Shown piece by piece: positions 1 to 9,646 of a stretch of DNA of 64,000 bases. The notes below the pieces were generated by a model. The model saw nothing but the letters and a program-made list of their open reading frames with translations. It was not told the origin of the DNA and made no database searches. Origin of the DNA: Cylindrotheca closterium (Eukaryota; Bacillariophyta; Bacillariophyceae; Bacillariales; Bacillariaceae); the NCBI GenBank assembly GCA_933822405.4, contig CAKOGP040000668.1, positions 124,001 to 188,000 on the forward strand. The letters run 5' to 3'. A program made the translations under genes and the position numbers. Position 1 is the stretch's first letter; every line of letters begins with the position of its first letter.

Positions 1-1423
1 CTGCCCTCATATCATCAATATCAAACATGGTGGCTCTCAGCGTTGTCAGCTGACGGACAATATTTTCTTCAAATCCAGCACCTCCTCGTAGCAATCCCTT
101 TTCGAGGCCTTCCATGGTATAGAGGCCGACCCAAACTAGAAGTACGTATGCGTATTGGGATGGCGGTAGTTCTGTATTCATCAAGTCTTCGGCTTCTCGC
201 TGTGTCAATTGACTGTTTTGGACGAGTGCCTTGAGACCATAGGTACTCAGCAGAAGTGGCCCGATATGCTGATTGTCTATCGGCAGATCGCTGTGCTCCG
301 CATCCTCTAGGAAGGCGTCGCTGTCAGTCAAACCATTGGAGGCGGTGGGTACCGCCGCCCAAAAGAAGGTATGGCTCAACCGAATCAGTCGTGTGCACAT
401 TCTCACCAACTCCTCCGATCCAGTGGTAAACTCTCCACGATTTACGCTGAAAGTATCATCACTATCGTCATTACTATTGCCGAATGGGTTGTTGCTTGTC
501 ATTCTCTCGGTGATGGAATGCTGTTCCTCACTCCCATCAATACTACTATCCAAAAAATTATTCCGAGTTGGGGATGATTTGGACCTCTTGGCTCCCATTA
601 CCAAGAGCATACAAAAATCATTGATTCGCCCTTGAATCTTGCGGGTCGTACTGTAAACATTTTGCCAGTAGCTATAGGCATGACCTAAAAAGAATGTCAA
701 AATGAAGGTAGTAACTGTCAGCTGATATTCCCAGAGTTTCTTGACGCCATAAAGACTCTGAATCATCGGTTCCGTGGAGGGTGGAACGGAAAACAGACCC
801 CAAGTTGCACCACTTGTTGCCAATACATGCCGACGAGTCGTCCAGTCCAAGGCAGCACAAACTCCCATCAATATCAGACAAGATCGAAGTACCATTCGTA
901 GAACAGTCCCTGTCCATTTTCGTCTCAGCCACCAATCGTCTGGTTCGTATTCGCAGACAACTGGTCGGTTGGGAGTCTTGTTGTCCGCCCACTCCGTCAA
1001 TTTGTTGAGCCGATCGCTTCTCCAGCCAGGACTGGAAGGAAATCCCAAGTCGTCCAATAGCGACGCCTTTTGTCGTGTCTTGGAGGCTCTGGGGAAAAAA
1101 TCGTGACCACCACGACGACGTTTGGAGGAGGAGGATGGATCGGTGGCGAACATGCGTAGTGGCAACACTTCAGCATGATTCAATTCGTGTGAAAATGGCC
1201 TGCTTGTGAACGCTGAAGCTAGAGACGGGAGGAAAGCCAACAAGATTACCGTCAAAAATAGTTGTTGCAATTGCTGATGATGTCTGTGTTTGACGACTCT
1301 GCCATTAGTGTTGGTCGTGGTGGCATCATCAGAGTGTCTGATCATGGAATTCTTGTCTGTTTGCGATATGTCAGATCTTATCCTTGTCCGTGCTAGTTGT
1401 GATGGAATTGCAGCAGCTTCCAT
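1..1423 (-). CDS. Polytopic membrane protein, weakly bestrophin-like, 3' end beyond window
   Basis: An uninterrupted minus-strand reading frame runs from an ATG at 1421-1423 to the left edge (about 474 codons) with no stop, so the C-terminus is missing. After about 55 polar residues comes a hydrophobic stretch ending in the motif LASAFTSRP, which resembles the ASAF cleavage site of diatom plastid-targeted proteins, although the preceding polar segment is unusually long. Further on there are hydrophobic segments around TVLRMVLRSCLILMG and TVTTFILTFFLGHAYSYW, then an acidic Ser/Asn-rich loop, then more helices (SQYAYVLLVWVGLYTMEGLE). The second segment followed by NVYSTTRKIQGRINDF resembles the bestrophin/UPF0187 pattern of a helix ending in Y-x-x-W and a basic helix. 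Bestrophins are anion channels; assignment here is tentative. The gene itself is convincing; the family is not settled. Confidence 0.72.
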   Translation of the reverse strand, partial: MEAAAIPSQLARTRIRSDISQTDKNSMIRHSDDATTTNTNGRVVKHRHHQQLQQLFLTVILLAFLPSLASAFTSRPFSHELNHAEVLPLRMFATDPSSSSKRRRGGHDFFPRASKTRQKASLLDDLGFPSSPGWRSDRLNKLTEWADNKTPNRPVVCEYEPDDWWLRRKWTGTVLRMVLRSCLILMGVCAALDWTTRRHVLATSGATWGLFSVPPSTEPMIQSLYGVKKLWEYQLTVTTFILTFFLGHAYSYWQNVYSTTRKIQGRINDFCMLLVMGAKRSKSSPTRNNFLDSSIDGSEEQHSITERMTSNNPFGNSNDDSDDTFSVNRGEFTTGSEELVRMCTRLIRLSHTFFWAAVPTASNGLTDSDAFLEDAEHSDLPIDNQHIGPLLLSTYGLKALVQNSQLTQREAEDLMNTELPPSQYAYVLLVWVGLYTMEGLEKGLLRGGAGFEENIVRQLTTLRATMFDIDDMRA

Positions 1424-2178
1424 GAAAAAACAGAACTCTTAATTTTTTATTTGTGTGGCTGGGATGATGGAACAGTTTTATTGGAATAAGATGATCTGAG
1501 AAAACATCAGAGGTTTGATGTGTGTGTGTTTCAGCCGAGGCGGCGTTTCACCTTCTCCTTCCGCCTGCCGTACCATGCACCTACGAAATGTACTGAGAGG
1601 ACCCGAACCGATCGACTAAAAGTGTCAGATAGTGACGTGTGACGTCATACAGTAGTTCCAATTTGCTTCCGCCGGAAAGCACTCTCTTCATTCCTGTTGT
1701 CACCGCTCATACTACCGTGATGCGGCTCAAGATGATGGACTATTCATTAGTAGAAATAGAATAAGGTTAACCTTGTTAAACTAATTGTATCCGTTACGCA
1801 AAAGTAGAAACTGAAAAGCGTGTTTACAACAAAAAGAGGAAATCAAATGCAGGATACAATCCAAATCAAGGTTGTTCTCTCGCCAAAACCAACTCGATTT
1901 TTGGATTGTAGCCGTAGCACTTATATTCTCAGACAGTGGTATTCATTCATTCATCCGGCCAGCAAACATCAGTTGCAGGCTTTCGTCACGAATGTACCTA
2001 GTGTCGTCATTCCGTTTCCTTATTTCTTGTTTCATCACATCTTATCATCTGAACATCTTTGGCATAAAATGATGGTACAGTATAGCTCCTATGATATCGG
2101 CATATCAAGAGTTCCAAAGAAAGGAGCAAAAGACACAGAGATACCCATAAAAGCCGTACAAAGTACCCTCGTTCCAAA
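1424..2178. other. Intergenic region with selenoprotein 3' flank
   Basis: No credible coding frame is seen. The right part must contain the 3' UTR of the minus-strand selenoprotein W gene. An 11-bp perfect stem (TACAATCCAAA paired with TTTGGATTGTA, 1855-1865 with 1900-1910) encloses a second short stem, but it lacks the canonical ATGA quartet and the apical AA of a eukaryotic SECIS element. Confidence 0.5.
1855..1910 (-). other. Long hairpin in the 3' flank of the selenoprotein W gene
   Basis: On the minus strand an 11-bp perfect stem closes a 34-nt interior with a second GTTG/CAAC helix. A TGAT sits at the 3' side of the internal junction, as in a SECIS core, but the opposing 5' strand reads TCGA instead of ATGA and no unpaired AA is seen at the apex. 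It lies about 270 nt past the stop. It is recorded as a structural element only; a SECIS role is unproven and the core mismatches argue against it. Confidence 0.3.
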
Positions 2179-2677
2179 CTAGTTGGAATCAAGGTACTCT
2201 TGAATGAACTCCACAATCATTTGTCGCTCCTGTGCCGACTCTGCTTTGCCTTGGCCAGCAGTGCGCTTGGAATGGATCAATTGCTTGTTGTCACCGATAC
2301 GAATTTCAAAGTTGCCTGTAGCACCAGGGTCTTTGATGCCCATCACTTCAATGTCATTGGCAAAGGATTGTTCCGAAAGGAACTTTTCCAGCGAGAGAAA
2401 TTGCCTCTTGTAGCCTGTGAGGATGAATGATGAGTGATGAATGGTCATGGTTAGTGTCATGGTATATAGAGAAAGTCAGTAGGGGAGCATGATGCGAAGT
2501 CATTGTAATGATGGTAACACGGGCTGCAACAGAATTGGATGCATGCAAAGAAGTCAACGATAACATACTCTGTTCTTGTTGCAAGAAAGAACCACGGAAA
2601 AATGATGAAATCACTTAAGCAGCACCATAAAACTCACCTCATCCGCCACAGTATTGTACTTCCACTTTAGCTACCAT
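2179..2677 (-). CDS. SELW: Selenoprotein W (Rdx family) with in-frame TGA selenocysteine
   Basis: Two exons: 2638-2677 and 2179-2414, separated by a GT-AG intron (donor G|GTGAGT, acceptor CACAG|GC). The product is 91 residues, close to the usual 85-95 for SelW. Exon 1 encodes MVAKVEVQYCGG followed by TGA (2639-2641), and the splice restores GYKRQFLSLEKFL. This gives the thioredoxin-like C-x-x-U redox motif (C10, U13) directly before the family-typical GYK. The rest fits the Rdx fold: GATGNFEIRIGD followed by LIHSKRTAGQG and a C-terminal helix. SelW proteins are small cytosolic thiol redox proteins. Ordinary gene calling would read TGA as a stop and start inside the intron. A SECIS element is required downstream; none was identified with confidence by eye. 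Confidence 0.9.
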
Positions 2678-3361
2678 GTTATTGGGTTGTTCTTTGATAT
2701 ATTATGCTTTGAAAGGTTGTGCAACTTTGTCCTTTTTATGAGTTGACGACGATGATGATGATAATGTCGTTGTGGGCGATGACGCCTTTCTGACGATAAT
2801 TCGGAAGAATTCGACACTATTCTTGGTTGTCGACCTTATTTGATACTGTTTTTTCGACCGCGTCTGTGGGCTGACGGGCAGTGCGCCGATAACGCGCATT
2901 TCAACGTAACGTTCAGTGATAACTTGATACCGGTACCTGGTAGTGATGTTGGACGTGCCAGCAGTTTGCTACAAAAATGGTAGCCAGCTATTACGCCCTC
3001 GAGTGTGTTGGTACAGATAACTTTATCCGCAAACCAAGATTTGGACAATGGCCATGAGTGACGGATGCCGCAAATAGTTCTGCTAGTAGTGCTACGCACT
3101 AGACCATTGGAAAGCTTACACGCCACCAGCAACACGACGACAACGACTACTACTATACCACAATACAGAAGGGCTACTTCAGCGCTGCTCGCTTAGTACT
3201 ATTCTATAGTAAATCTATTTTATATGGTACATGTATTTATTTGTATCCCTTCAACTGGAACCAGTATTTTCTTGATTCTTGTCAGCAATGGCACGAATCC
3301 ACGACAGAAGCTTTTAAAAAAAGGTACGAGTACTGCAGTATCGACGAGCCGAGTTAAGCTG
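2678..3361. other. Intergenic, nothing recognised
   Basis: Only short frames without coding character are present. A GATACCGGTACCTGG palindromic motif lies near 2928-2942. The left end probably holds the selenoprotein W promoter. Confidence 0.5.
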
Positions 3362-3952
3362 CTAAGCCACTTTTGCGATGGGACTTGCTGTATTAGCTCC
3401 CCGCAGTACTATTCTGGATTCTAGGCTTTGCGAGTAGACGATTGTAGACGAAGATGCAAACTTTCTCCCTACTGGCTCTTCTCGCTCCTCTTGCTCTTCT
3501 TTGTTCTCCTCGTCATATAGATAGGCTTCTGCTTCTTGTTGGTCACGCCTACCAACAACTTGAGCCCACATCTGGCAGCTTGAGGTTGTGCATCGGTAAG
3601 CATCGGAGATGGCTTGGACGTCACTTTCCTCTTCCTTGTTCCATGATTGCCTTGCTTGCTCCTCGAACACGGCTAATTTCGCAGCCGCTCTGTTGCTTCT
3701 CTTGCTAATGGAGCCCAAGCTGGTGTGGGTTTCCAAGCCACGAATACAGTACTTGCTTTCTTCTTTCGCGCTCCCAGCTCTATCGATTTTTCTCAGAATC
3801 TTGGAGCATTTTCTTGCGATTCTGTCCATTTCATCTACATTATACCAGGCAGCATTGATTTCAATGGCAGTATACTCGTGGAGGGTTAAGATTTCGTGAA
3901 CCTGGACATTGGAGTTGATAGTCACCCCTCTTCTTGTGCTGTTGTTGGGCAT
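3362..3952 (-). CDS. Diatom-specific orphan with YCxRGLE motif
   Basis: A 196-residue frame, starting at the ATG at 3952. A longer in-frame extension upstream exists but lacks coding character, so the inner start MPNNSTRRGVTINSN was chosen. The body matches a pattern I associate with a common diatom-only family: a beta-like lead-in (VQVHEILTLHEYTAIEI), AAWYNVDEMDRI, then YCIRGLETHTSLGSISKRSNR, a helix with VFEEQARQ, and a repeated (A)W/Q-(A) segment ending in EAEAYLYDEE. The C-terminal part is acidic and charged. No catalytic motif is visible and no function is assigned. The family recognition is from memory of recurring diatom motifs, not from an alignment. Confidence 0.7.
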   Translation of the reverse strand: MPNNSTRRGVTINSNVQVHEILTLHEYTAIEINAAWYNVDEMDRIARKCSKILRKIDRAGSAKEESKYCIRGLETHTSLGSISKRSNRAAAKLAVFEEQARQSWNKEEESDVQAISDAYRCTTSSCQMWAQVVGRRDQQEAEAYLYDEENKEEQEEREEPVGRKFASSSTIVYSQSLESRIVLRGANTASPIAKVA

Positions 3953-4801
3953 TGTGATGTTGCTTGCTGCGTTGTAAAATTGCTTTTTGTGAGATAGTTT
4001 GGCTCTTAGTTTTGTCCCTCTCGGCGAAACTGAGAAAGAAACATTCTGCGCTCCTCGACAGTCGTACGTGTATGAATTAATACTGTTGTTGAAGATACTG
4101 TTGGTTCTGTTTTCGCTCGTACCAGTACCGGTGATTGTTGACACAATTTTCGAAGGCTCGGACAAAACATTATTTTTTATAATGATAAAATTTATCCTCC
4201 AGTAACAACTGAATAGGTCCTGTTTACTTAACCTTTTTTTGCTGACACTCCAAGCCCTTCCGAAATACCGGTACAGTAACTTCAAATAAAAACAGAAATA
4301 CCAGCGGGTTGTTCCAATTTTAGAAGCCGGACACACGTACGCATCGGGATATGATGTTCCAGTATGAACAAAGAATAGCCTGATCTGGCATTGTTCCGGC
4401 TGTCATATGTGTGACATGATCAAACAATCTTGGAGTTGGTTGCACTTGAACGTAGAGAGACTGTTCAATCCTCCGAGCGCTTTCACTGGATGTAGTCAGC
4501 ACCTCCTTTAAGCCTGGTCGTACAGAGGGAACGATTCTTTTTCTTCATAAAAGACGCCTTTTGTGATTTATTGGCTGGGTCGGATATATATGTACACGTA
4601 CCGATGCAACCACATCCCGAATACAGGCTTCTAACAAGCCACTGGAAAGTTATCAGATGTTTCCAATAGCATCTTCAAATATGGAACCGGGGGAGCGCTT
4701 TGTCAGTGTCTGCGTGACACAATTTTTGAAGCTTGCTCAATCTGATACCGTAGTCATCAGACACTCCACCAACAGCCAGTACCGTGACAATCGACAGCAA
4801 C
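3953..4801. other. Intergenic, nothing recognised
   Basis: Holds the putative 5' regions of the two divergently transcribed orphans at either side. No RNA gene or repeat was seen. Confidence 0.45.
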
Positions 4802-5269
4802 ATGATCTCCGAAATAAGCTTCAATAGCCTGTGCATTCAAGAGGGGCTCCAAGAAGAATTCGGAACAAGCATTGTTGAGCACAAAGATAGTTCTAGCAGT
4901 GTCACCACCGTTCTTGAGACTCTACCATCGTTTGAAAGCATGGATACCCTGGAAGCGATGCCAAAGAAGGGCATCCTGAAGGCAACGAGCTGCATCCCCC
5001 CAAGCGCCATCGAGACACACATTCACGTTTGGGTGCAACAGCCCATTCCCGGTTCCCTACCCTCAACTACTTCACGAAGGCAAAGGAGACGAGGTCACGG
5101 AGAGACAACTTTCAACAGGTATGATCGAGTCAAGACGACTCGCTTCCCTCTTTTGGAAGACGATCGCGACAGAAGAAGACACAAAATGAAACAAGAGCGA
5201 GTGCGAAAACAGCATCCAAAGAAGACTGTTGACGAGCAGTGGGTGTTAACCTGCAAGTTCTTGTGGTGA
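4802..5269 (+). CDS. Small basic orphan protein
   Basis: A 155-residue frame from the ATG at 4802. The N-terminal half is acidic/Ser-rich. It contains MPKKGILKATS, which resembles the short 'K-[SG]-I-L-K' motif found near the start of the beta-segment in many diatom orphan proteins, followed by HIHVWVQQPIPG. The C-terminal half is strongly basic (RRQRRRGHG, RDRRRHKMKQERVRKQ), suggesting a nuclear or nucleic-acid-associated protein. No intron is needed. Function is unknown. It shares style with the divergently oriented orphan at 3362-3952. Confidence 0.55.
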   Translation: MISEISFNSLCIQEGLQEEFGTSIVEHKDSSSSVTTVLETLPSFESMDTLEAMPKKGILKATSCIPPSAIETHIHVWVQQPIPGSLPSTTSRRQRRRGHGETTFNRYDRVKTTRFPLLEDDRDRRRHKMKQERVRKQHPKKTVDEQWVLTCKFLW

Positions 5270-5606
5270 AGGAATTCGTGCCCCTTCCGATTATTGTGTT
5301 ACGAATACATGTACAGGTACCATGATGTAAGATAGTGAAAAGATAAAAATATAATTGAAGAATCCATAAATCAACTAGGACTAGTAAGGATCCATGCGAG
5401 TAAAGAATGTAGTAGTACCATGTTCATGGCTGGCTGGTGGCGGCTTCCAATCACAGTTGTTGATGTCGATCTCGAACTTTGTTGGTCTTGTGGGACAACC
5501 CACTTTCTTTCTCTCGTTCTCTACATGAAAGGCAGGATCAAATGATGGGTCAATGGTCACACACACGATGAGTTTGACACGAGTGTCAAACTCAGACACA
5601 AGGTCT
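5270..5606. other. Intergenic with a perfect hairpin
   Basis: An 11-bp perfect inverted repeat GAGTTTGACAC/GTGTCAAACTC with a 2-nt loop occupies 5570-5593, 14 bp outside the left end of the inverted-repeat element that follows. Nothing else was recognised. Confidence 0.5.
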
Positions 5607-5635
5607 TTTAGGAGTCACCCGAACCGTCTGGCCTT
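5607..5635 (+). repeat. Left 29-bp terminal inverted repeat
   Basis: Exact reverse complement of 7065-7093; reads inward from TTTAGGAGTCACCC to CTGGCCTT. Confidence 0.85.
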
Positions 5636-5951
5636 CTTCCGCCACGCGGACAATTAACGGAAAATTCAAAAAGAAGTGAGACACAAGTCGGGCAAAAAGA
5701 ACGCGCGCAAAGTGTTACACATGGACCTACCGGATTGAATTCGAGGCTTGCTGGCTCATTTTGCCGCCAGAAATGCAGTCCCGTGAGGAAAGGAGTCACA
5801 AAGACTCCGCAAAGGAGTGAAAAATTGTGGATCTCCGAAATAATGATTGTCGTAGGGAATCGATATGTTGCAAGTCGGAAGAAAACCAGCGCATACGTAA
5901 GCAGAATTCTATTACACCTAGCCAATGAGATCCTTTTTATTTGCATTGGCT

Positions 5952-6009
5952 TTGACACCTTCTCCCAAGAGGTCCGTTTCATTGGCACCTTTTCCCAAGA
6001 GGTCCTTTT
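5952..6009 (+). repeat. Short tandem repeat inside the inverted-repeat element
   Basis: Two adjacent copies of a unit containing CACCTTxTCCCAAGAGGTCC with small differences (cell of about 30 bp). No function is assigned. Confidence 0.55.
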
Positions 6010-6439
6010 ATTAGAGTTCCCAAAGACGGGATCCAAATGCACCAATTTTGCCCAACTTGGCGCTTGGAAGAATTGCTTCTTCTTGGCTACGACTTGTGAC
6101 GACGAACGGTTGAGACCAGCAGTACCTGGTAACCAGGTACTTCTCTTCCCCTGTCAAATCAATCTGTCATAAGAATAATCAGAATAATTGTATGTCTATA
6201 GTCTTATTGAAATGCCAATCTATTCAAATGTAGGATTCGCGAGCATGGTGTCTGCTTATGATCTTTGATGCGACGGAGCCACGTTGCATTCGTCCAAGAC
6301 TGTTAAAAGAGACATTTATTGCGCCTCTTTCTATTATAAGAGTGCTTTCGTTGGTGGCAATGACACATCGAGACAGCTCAAAAGAAGAAGAGGTTGTGCT
6401 TGCAGAAAAGGAATACCCGTAACGTAGCGAATTTTGTTG

Positions 6440-6710
6440 ATTGATGTTTCATTCCAAAAATTATCTTGCCGACGTAGAATGGCAGAACCTGTCAATACTT
6501 CGCAAAAAGAAAGACGCAAACGTAGCTCATTCGTAGAATAATAGGTCGGTGACTTTGCAACGTAGAGCATTTGACTTGTTGACATCTGAACATTGTTTTG
6601 GCAACAACAGAATGACAAAATCTCGTTCAAAACTTCGCGGATATACAGGCCGAATAGACGCAAGCGTAGATCTTTCGTAGTATAATAGATTGTTTACTTG
6701 AGTTGGTGGG
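6440..6710 (-). repeat. Diverged tandem duplication inside the element
   Basis: Two segments share blocks such as AGACGCAAxCGTAG followed by TTCGTAGxATAATAG, spaced by roughly 130-140 bp. Read on the minus strand they give similar but interrupted peptides (YYERSTL... and FYE...). This looks like decayed repeated coding sequence. Confidence 0.4.
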
Positions 6711-7064
6711 GTCTCGTTGGTTCGTCAAGGTCTCTTTCCCGTCGGCATCATTGAAAGCAATTTTGGAAAGGTCTTGAATCATGATAGTGATAGGGAAATG
6801 AAAGTCCATCGATTGCAGAAGCGCAACCACATTCATTCGATCCGTCTCATCACTGCGCATAGAGCGATAATAGAGTTGTGTAAGAAACTTGTATGGAGGA
6901 GATGCAACGCCCATCCGAAACTTACCTTCATTTTCATTGCAATTTTGATGAAACCGTGAGTGAATGAATGATTGATGAATTCAAATCTAACGGATAGAAG
7001 GCCGGCGAGCGGGTATGCCGGCGTGACGTTTTGAATCTCGGCGGGAAATGGAGATTGACTGGGA

Positions 7065-7093
7065 AAGGCCAGACGGTTCGGGTGACTCCTAAA
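7065..7093 (-). repeat. Right 29-bp terminal inverted repeat
   Basis: Exact reverse complement of 5607-5635. Confidence 0.85.
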
Positions 7094-7348
7094 CTACCTA
7101 GTCAATCACGATCCTTTTCACACTCGGGACCAAAACAGTCGCACGAGTGAGTCATTCCTGCCGTTACCAATTCAAATAAATTCGTTGCGCAGGCTTGTCA
7201 CAAATCATCACATCCTCAAAATATTCTGTACTGTAGTACAGTATAGTCCTAATACGTCTTCGCATTATTAATTTCCTTCATCCTACAATACTGTACAGAT
7301 CCACATGAACCAATAGCACACTGCACACACATTAAATACACACACAAG

Positions 7349-8579
7349 ATGAAGCGCAAAGTACTGGGAGGACTCAACATCAACGTTGACCTGGTGAATG
7401 ATGAGCACAGCAAGGCCAAAAGGATTGCCTTTGATATGAATGATACCACCTACCGACACGATGGTTTTTCCATTGGACAAGACTACCTGCGATTGGAAGG
7501 AAAGACGATAAGTCGAGGGGACTTACTTCCCAAAGCACTGGTCATTGATGATCTGATTGGTGAAGGTGCCTTTAGCCAGGTCCACAAGGGACTTTGGACG
7601 ACCCATAAGAAGAAGGGAACACACGAAAAACAAGTTCCTGTTGCAGTCAAGCAATTTTCCGTGTTGGATTCTTCAGAGCAACGGCATGATATGCTCCTCA
7701 AAGAGATTCGAGCTTTGTGTAAGGTTGAATGCAAATGTCTCGTGCAATTCTTTGGAGCCTTCCTGGAAAAAGACGTGGTGACTCTAGTGTTAGAATTCAT
7801 GGATCGTGGCTCGGTGGAGCAACTATTGAAAAGGAAATCCAATGGCTTGGGTGAAAACTTTGTGGCATCTCTCACCTTTCAAATGTTGTGGGGACTATCC
7901 TACTTGCATCATGAAAAGATCATTCATAGAGATATCAAACCCGGGAATGTCTTGATCCATTCCACTGGTCAAATCAAGCTATGTGATTTTGGAATTGTGT
8001 CATTGAGCGAACAAACTCTTTCTTCGACTGTGGTTGGAACTTCCAGGTAAGAACTTGTATAGGTATGGCTGGCAACTTTTGGTCTACGTGCATTATAATT
8101 CAAAGTCTAATCCGATTCGACTATTACGATTGCGATTGCGAAGATACATGGCACCAGAACGACTTCGTGCTCAACCATATGGTCGGTCGAGTGATATGTG
8201 GAGTGCTGGACTAGTCATCTTGGAATGTATAACCGGAAAATGTCGATGGGGTGACTGCACAAGTATCGTGTCCTTGTTGATGACGGTCGAGGAAGCATCG
8301 CCCGAGACCATGGTTCCTGATTCGATATCATCAACGAAACTGAAGGAAATGCTCCACTCTTGTCTAAATCAAGACCCAGGTAGGTTGCTCGCAGCGATGA
8401 TGACGATGAGCAATGGTTTTCCCCTTTGTTGAATGCTTACTTCACATACATCCTTACTCGAAACAGGAAAACGTATACCTGCCAAGCTTCTATTAAAGTC
8501 ACCTTGGTTCCAAAAAGATCACGATATTGCTACGTTGTCTGATGCAATCAAGGTATCCAAGGATTCCTACCCATGCTGA
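7349..8579 (+). CDS. MAPKK-like (STE family) protein kinase
   Basis: Three exons: 7349-8046, 8144-8379 and 8467-8579 (348 residues), with GT-AG introns of 97 and 87 nt. All kinase hallmarks are intact: glycine loop GEGAFSQV (71-78), VAVK lysine at 101, KEI in the C helix, catalytic loop HRDIKPGN (193-200) and DFG (213-215). Splicing joins SSTVVGTSR to YMAPERL, which gives the activation segment and APE motif, followed by SSDMWSAGLVILECITG. The S/T-x(n)-GT-x-YMAPER activation loop and the LEFMDRGSVEQLL hinge are typical of MAP kinase kinases. The C-terminus is short and the N-terminal extension carries no docking site I can recognise. Probably a cytosolic signalling kinase; upstream and downstream partners are unknown. 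Confidence 0.88.
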
Positions 8580-8965
8580 TAGAAATTATCAATACGGCAT
8601 TCAAAACTGAACGCTACATATTTGTAGAGATTGTTTATTGGGTAGTTTCCCATGAAGGGCAACCTTGGTCAAGCCATTCCAGACAGCAACCACCAACCAC
8701 CAATCCACAATCGCAATACTGCTACTAAAGCTATTATTTCTTGTCAGACGGTTGATTCGTTGTTTTGAGATACTCTACAGTTATTATTTATGCAGTTCTC
8801 GAATACGTTGAAAGGTCTATCGGCACTGGAGTTTTCGTTCGACGTTGCCAACCTGGTATACGTTGAATGATCATGATCACCATCCGAGAGAGTCGACCTG
8901 GATAGCGTGTACGAATATGATATCCATCCGTCATGAGCATGTGTTTTTACCAATCTATTTTATGA
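8580..8965. other. Intergenic between convergent genes, nothing recognised
   Basis: Contains the 3' flanks of the kinase (plus) and the glutaredoxin-like gene (minus). No RNA gene or repeat was seen. Confidence 0.45.
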
Positions 8966-9646
8966 TTATGCTTCTACTGCCACAGGTTCCTTGACAGCTT
9001 CCATGGCACCAGCTGCCTCGAGCTTCGGTCGCAAGGTTCCCTTGAACGCCATGTCAAGAATTCCAGGTGCATCATCTGAGACTCCAGCGTCATATCCACC
9101 AACATACTCACCTCCAACAAAGATCATTGGAACACTGCTCTTACCGACCATTTTTCCAATCTCAGCACGCATGGGGTTGCCTTCATCCCATGGGTCGTCC
9201 ATGCGCACAATCTTGACATTGACACCTCCGACCTTGTCAAATGCCTCGATGGCTTTTTTGCAGGATGGAGAGGATTCCCAAGTGAACATGACACAGGGTG
9301 CTGACTGAATCAGCTCCTCGACTTTGGCTTTGACCGCAGCTTGGTCGTAGTCTCCGGCCAAGGCACAAGCGGTCGCCTGTTTGAAATCATAGCCTTCTCC
9401 TTGAGCCTTTTGGAAGAGACCGTATCGAAATTTGGCGGCTTCTACGTACTTTTCATAAAATGGTGGAGCTTCCTCTTTGGTAGGTAGAAGAGCATCGCCT
9501 TCCGAGTCAGATTCGAATATTGATGTCTTGCTTTGGGCTGTCGTTGCGAAAGGACCGCCGGCAAAGGCAGAACAAGACGGAGCAAAGGCTTCATTGGTTC
9601 CAACGAGAAGCGCGAAACTAAGAAGAGAGGTAGTGGAAAGTTTCAT
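8966..9646 (-). CDS. Plastid-targeted glutaredoxin-like protein with SPSC site
   Basis: A 226-residue intronless frame; the first true ATG is at 9646. The N-terminus MKLSTTSLLSFALLVGTNEAFAPS is a textbook diatom bipartite plastid presequence: a signal peptide, then the AF cleavage motif with F at +1, then a Ser/Thr-rich transit region. A segment of about 60 residues (YEKYVEAAKFRYGLFQKAQ...) precedes the glutaredoxin domain, which starts at APCVMFTWESSPSC. The active site is S-P-S-C, so the usual first cysteine of CPYC is replaced by serine, leaving only the second-position cysteine. The cis-proline (SVPMIFVGG) and the glutathione-binding GGYD motif are conserved. Likely role: glutathione-dependent thiol chemistry in the plastid. 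Loss of the N-terminal cysteine argues against a standard dithiol mechanism. Confidence 0.85.
   Translation of the reverse strand: MKLSTTSLLSFALLVGTNEAFAPSCSAFAGGPFATTAQSKTSIFESDSEGDALLPTKEEAPPFYEKYVEAAKFRYGLFQKAQGEGYDFKQATACALAGDYDQAAVKAKVEELIQSAPCVMFTWESSPSCKKAIEAFDKVGGVNVKIVRMDDPWDEGNPMRAEIGKMVGKSSVPMIFVGGEYVGGYDAGVSDDAPGILDMAFKGTLRPKLEAAGAMEAVKEPVAVEA

Larger units (their letters stand above)
5607..7093. mobile_element. 1.5-kb element bounded by perfect 29-bp inverted repeats
   Basis: The left end (5607-5635, beginning TTTAGGAGTCACCCGAACC) and the right end (7065-7093) are exact reverse complements over 29 bp, which defines a 1,487-bp unit. No clear target-site duplication flanks it; a TA inside each end (TTTA.../...TAAA) would be compatible with a TA-target element. 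No transposase is recognisable inside. Short frames on both strands are interrupted, and a diverged tandem duplication occurs near 6440-6700. It is therefore best described as a non-autonomous or decayed terminal-inverted-repeat element. Transposition is inferred from the ends only. Confidence 0.6.

Noticed and set aside
2179..2460. Minus-strand 93-codon frame starting MTLTMTIHHSS
   Set aside because: Its first 15 or so codons are intron sequence; the true upstream exon at 2638-2677 supplies the C-x-x-U motif.
5735..6172. Plus-strand 145-codon frame inside the inverted-repeat element
   Set aside because: No family resemblance, a competing antisense frame of equal length and simple internal repeats; not supported as a gene.
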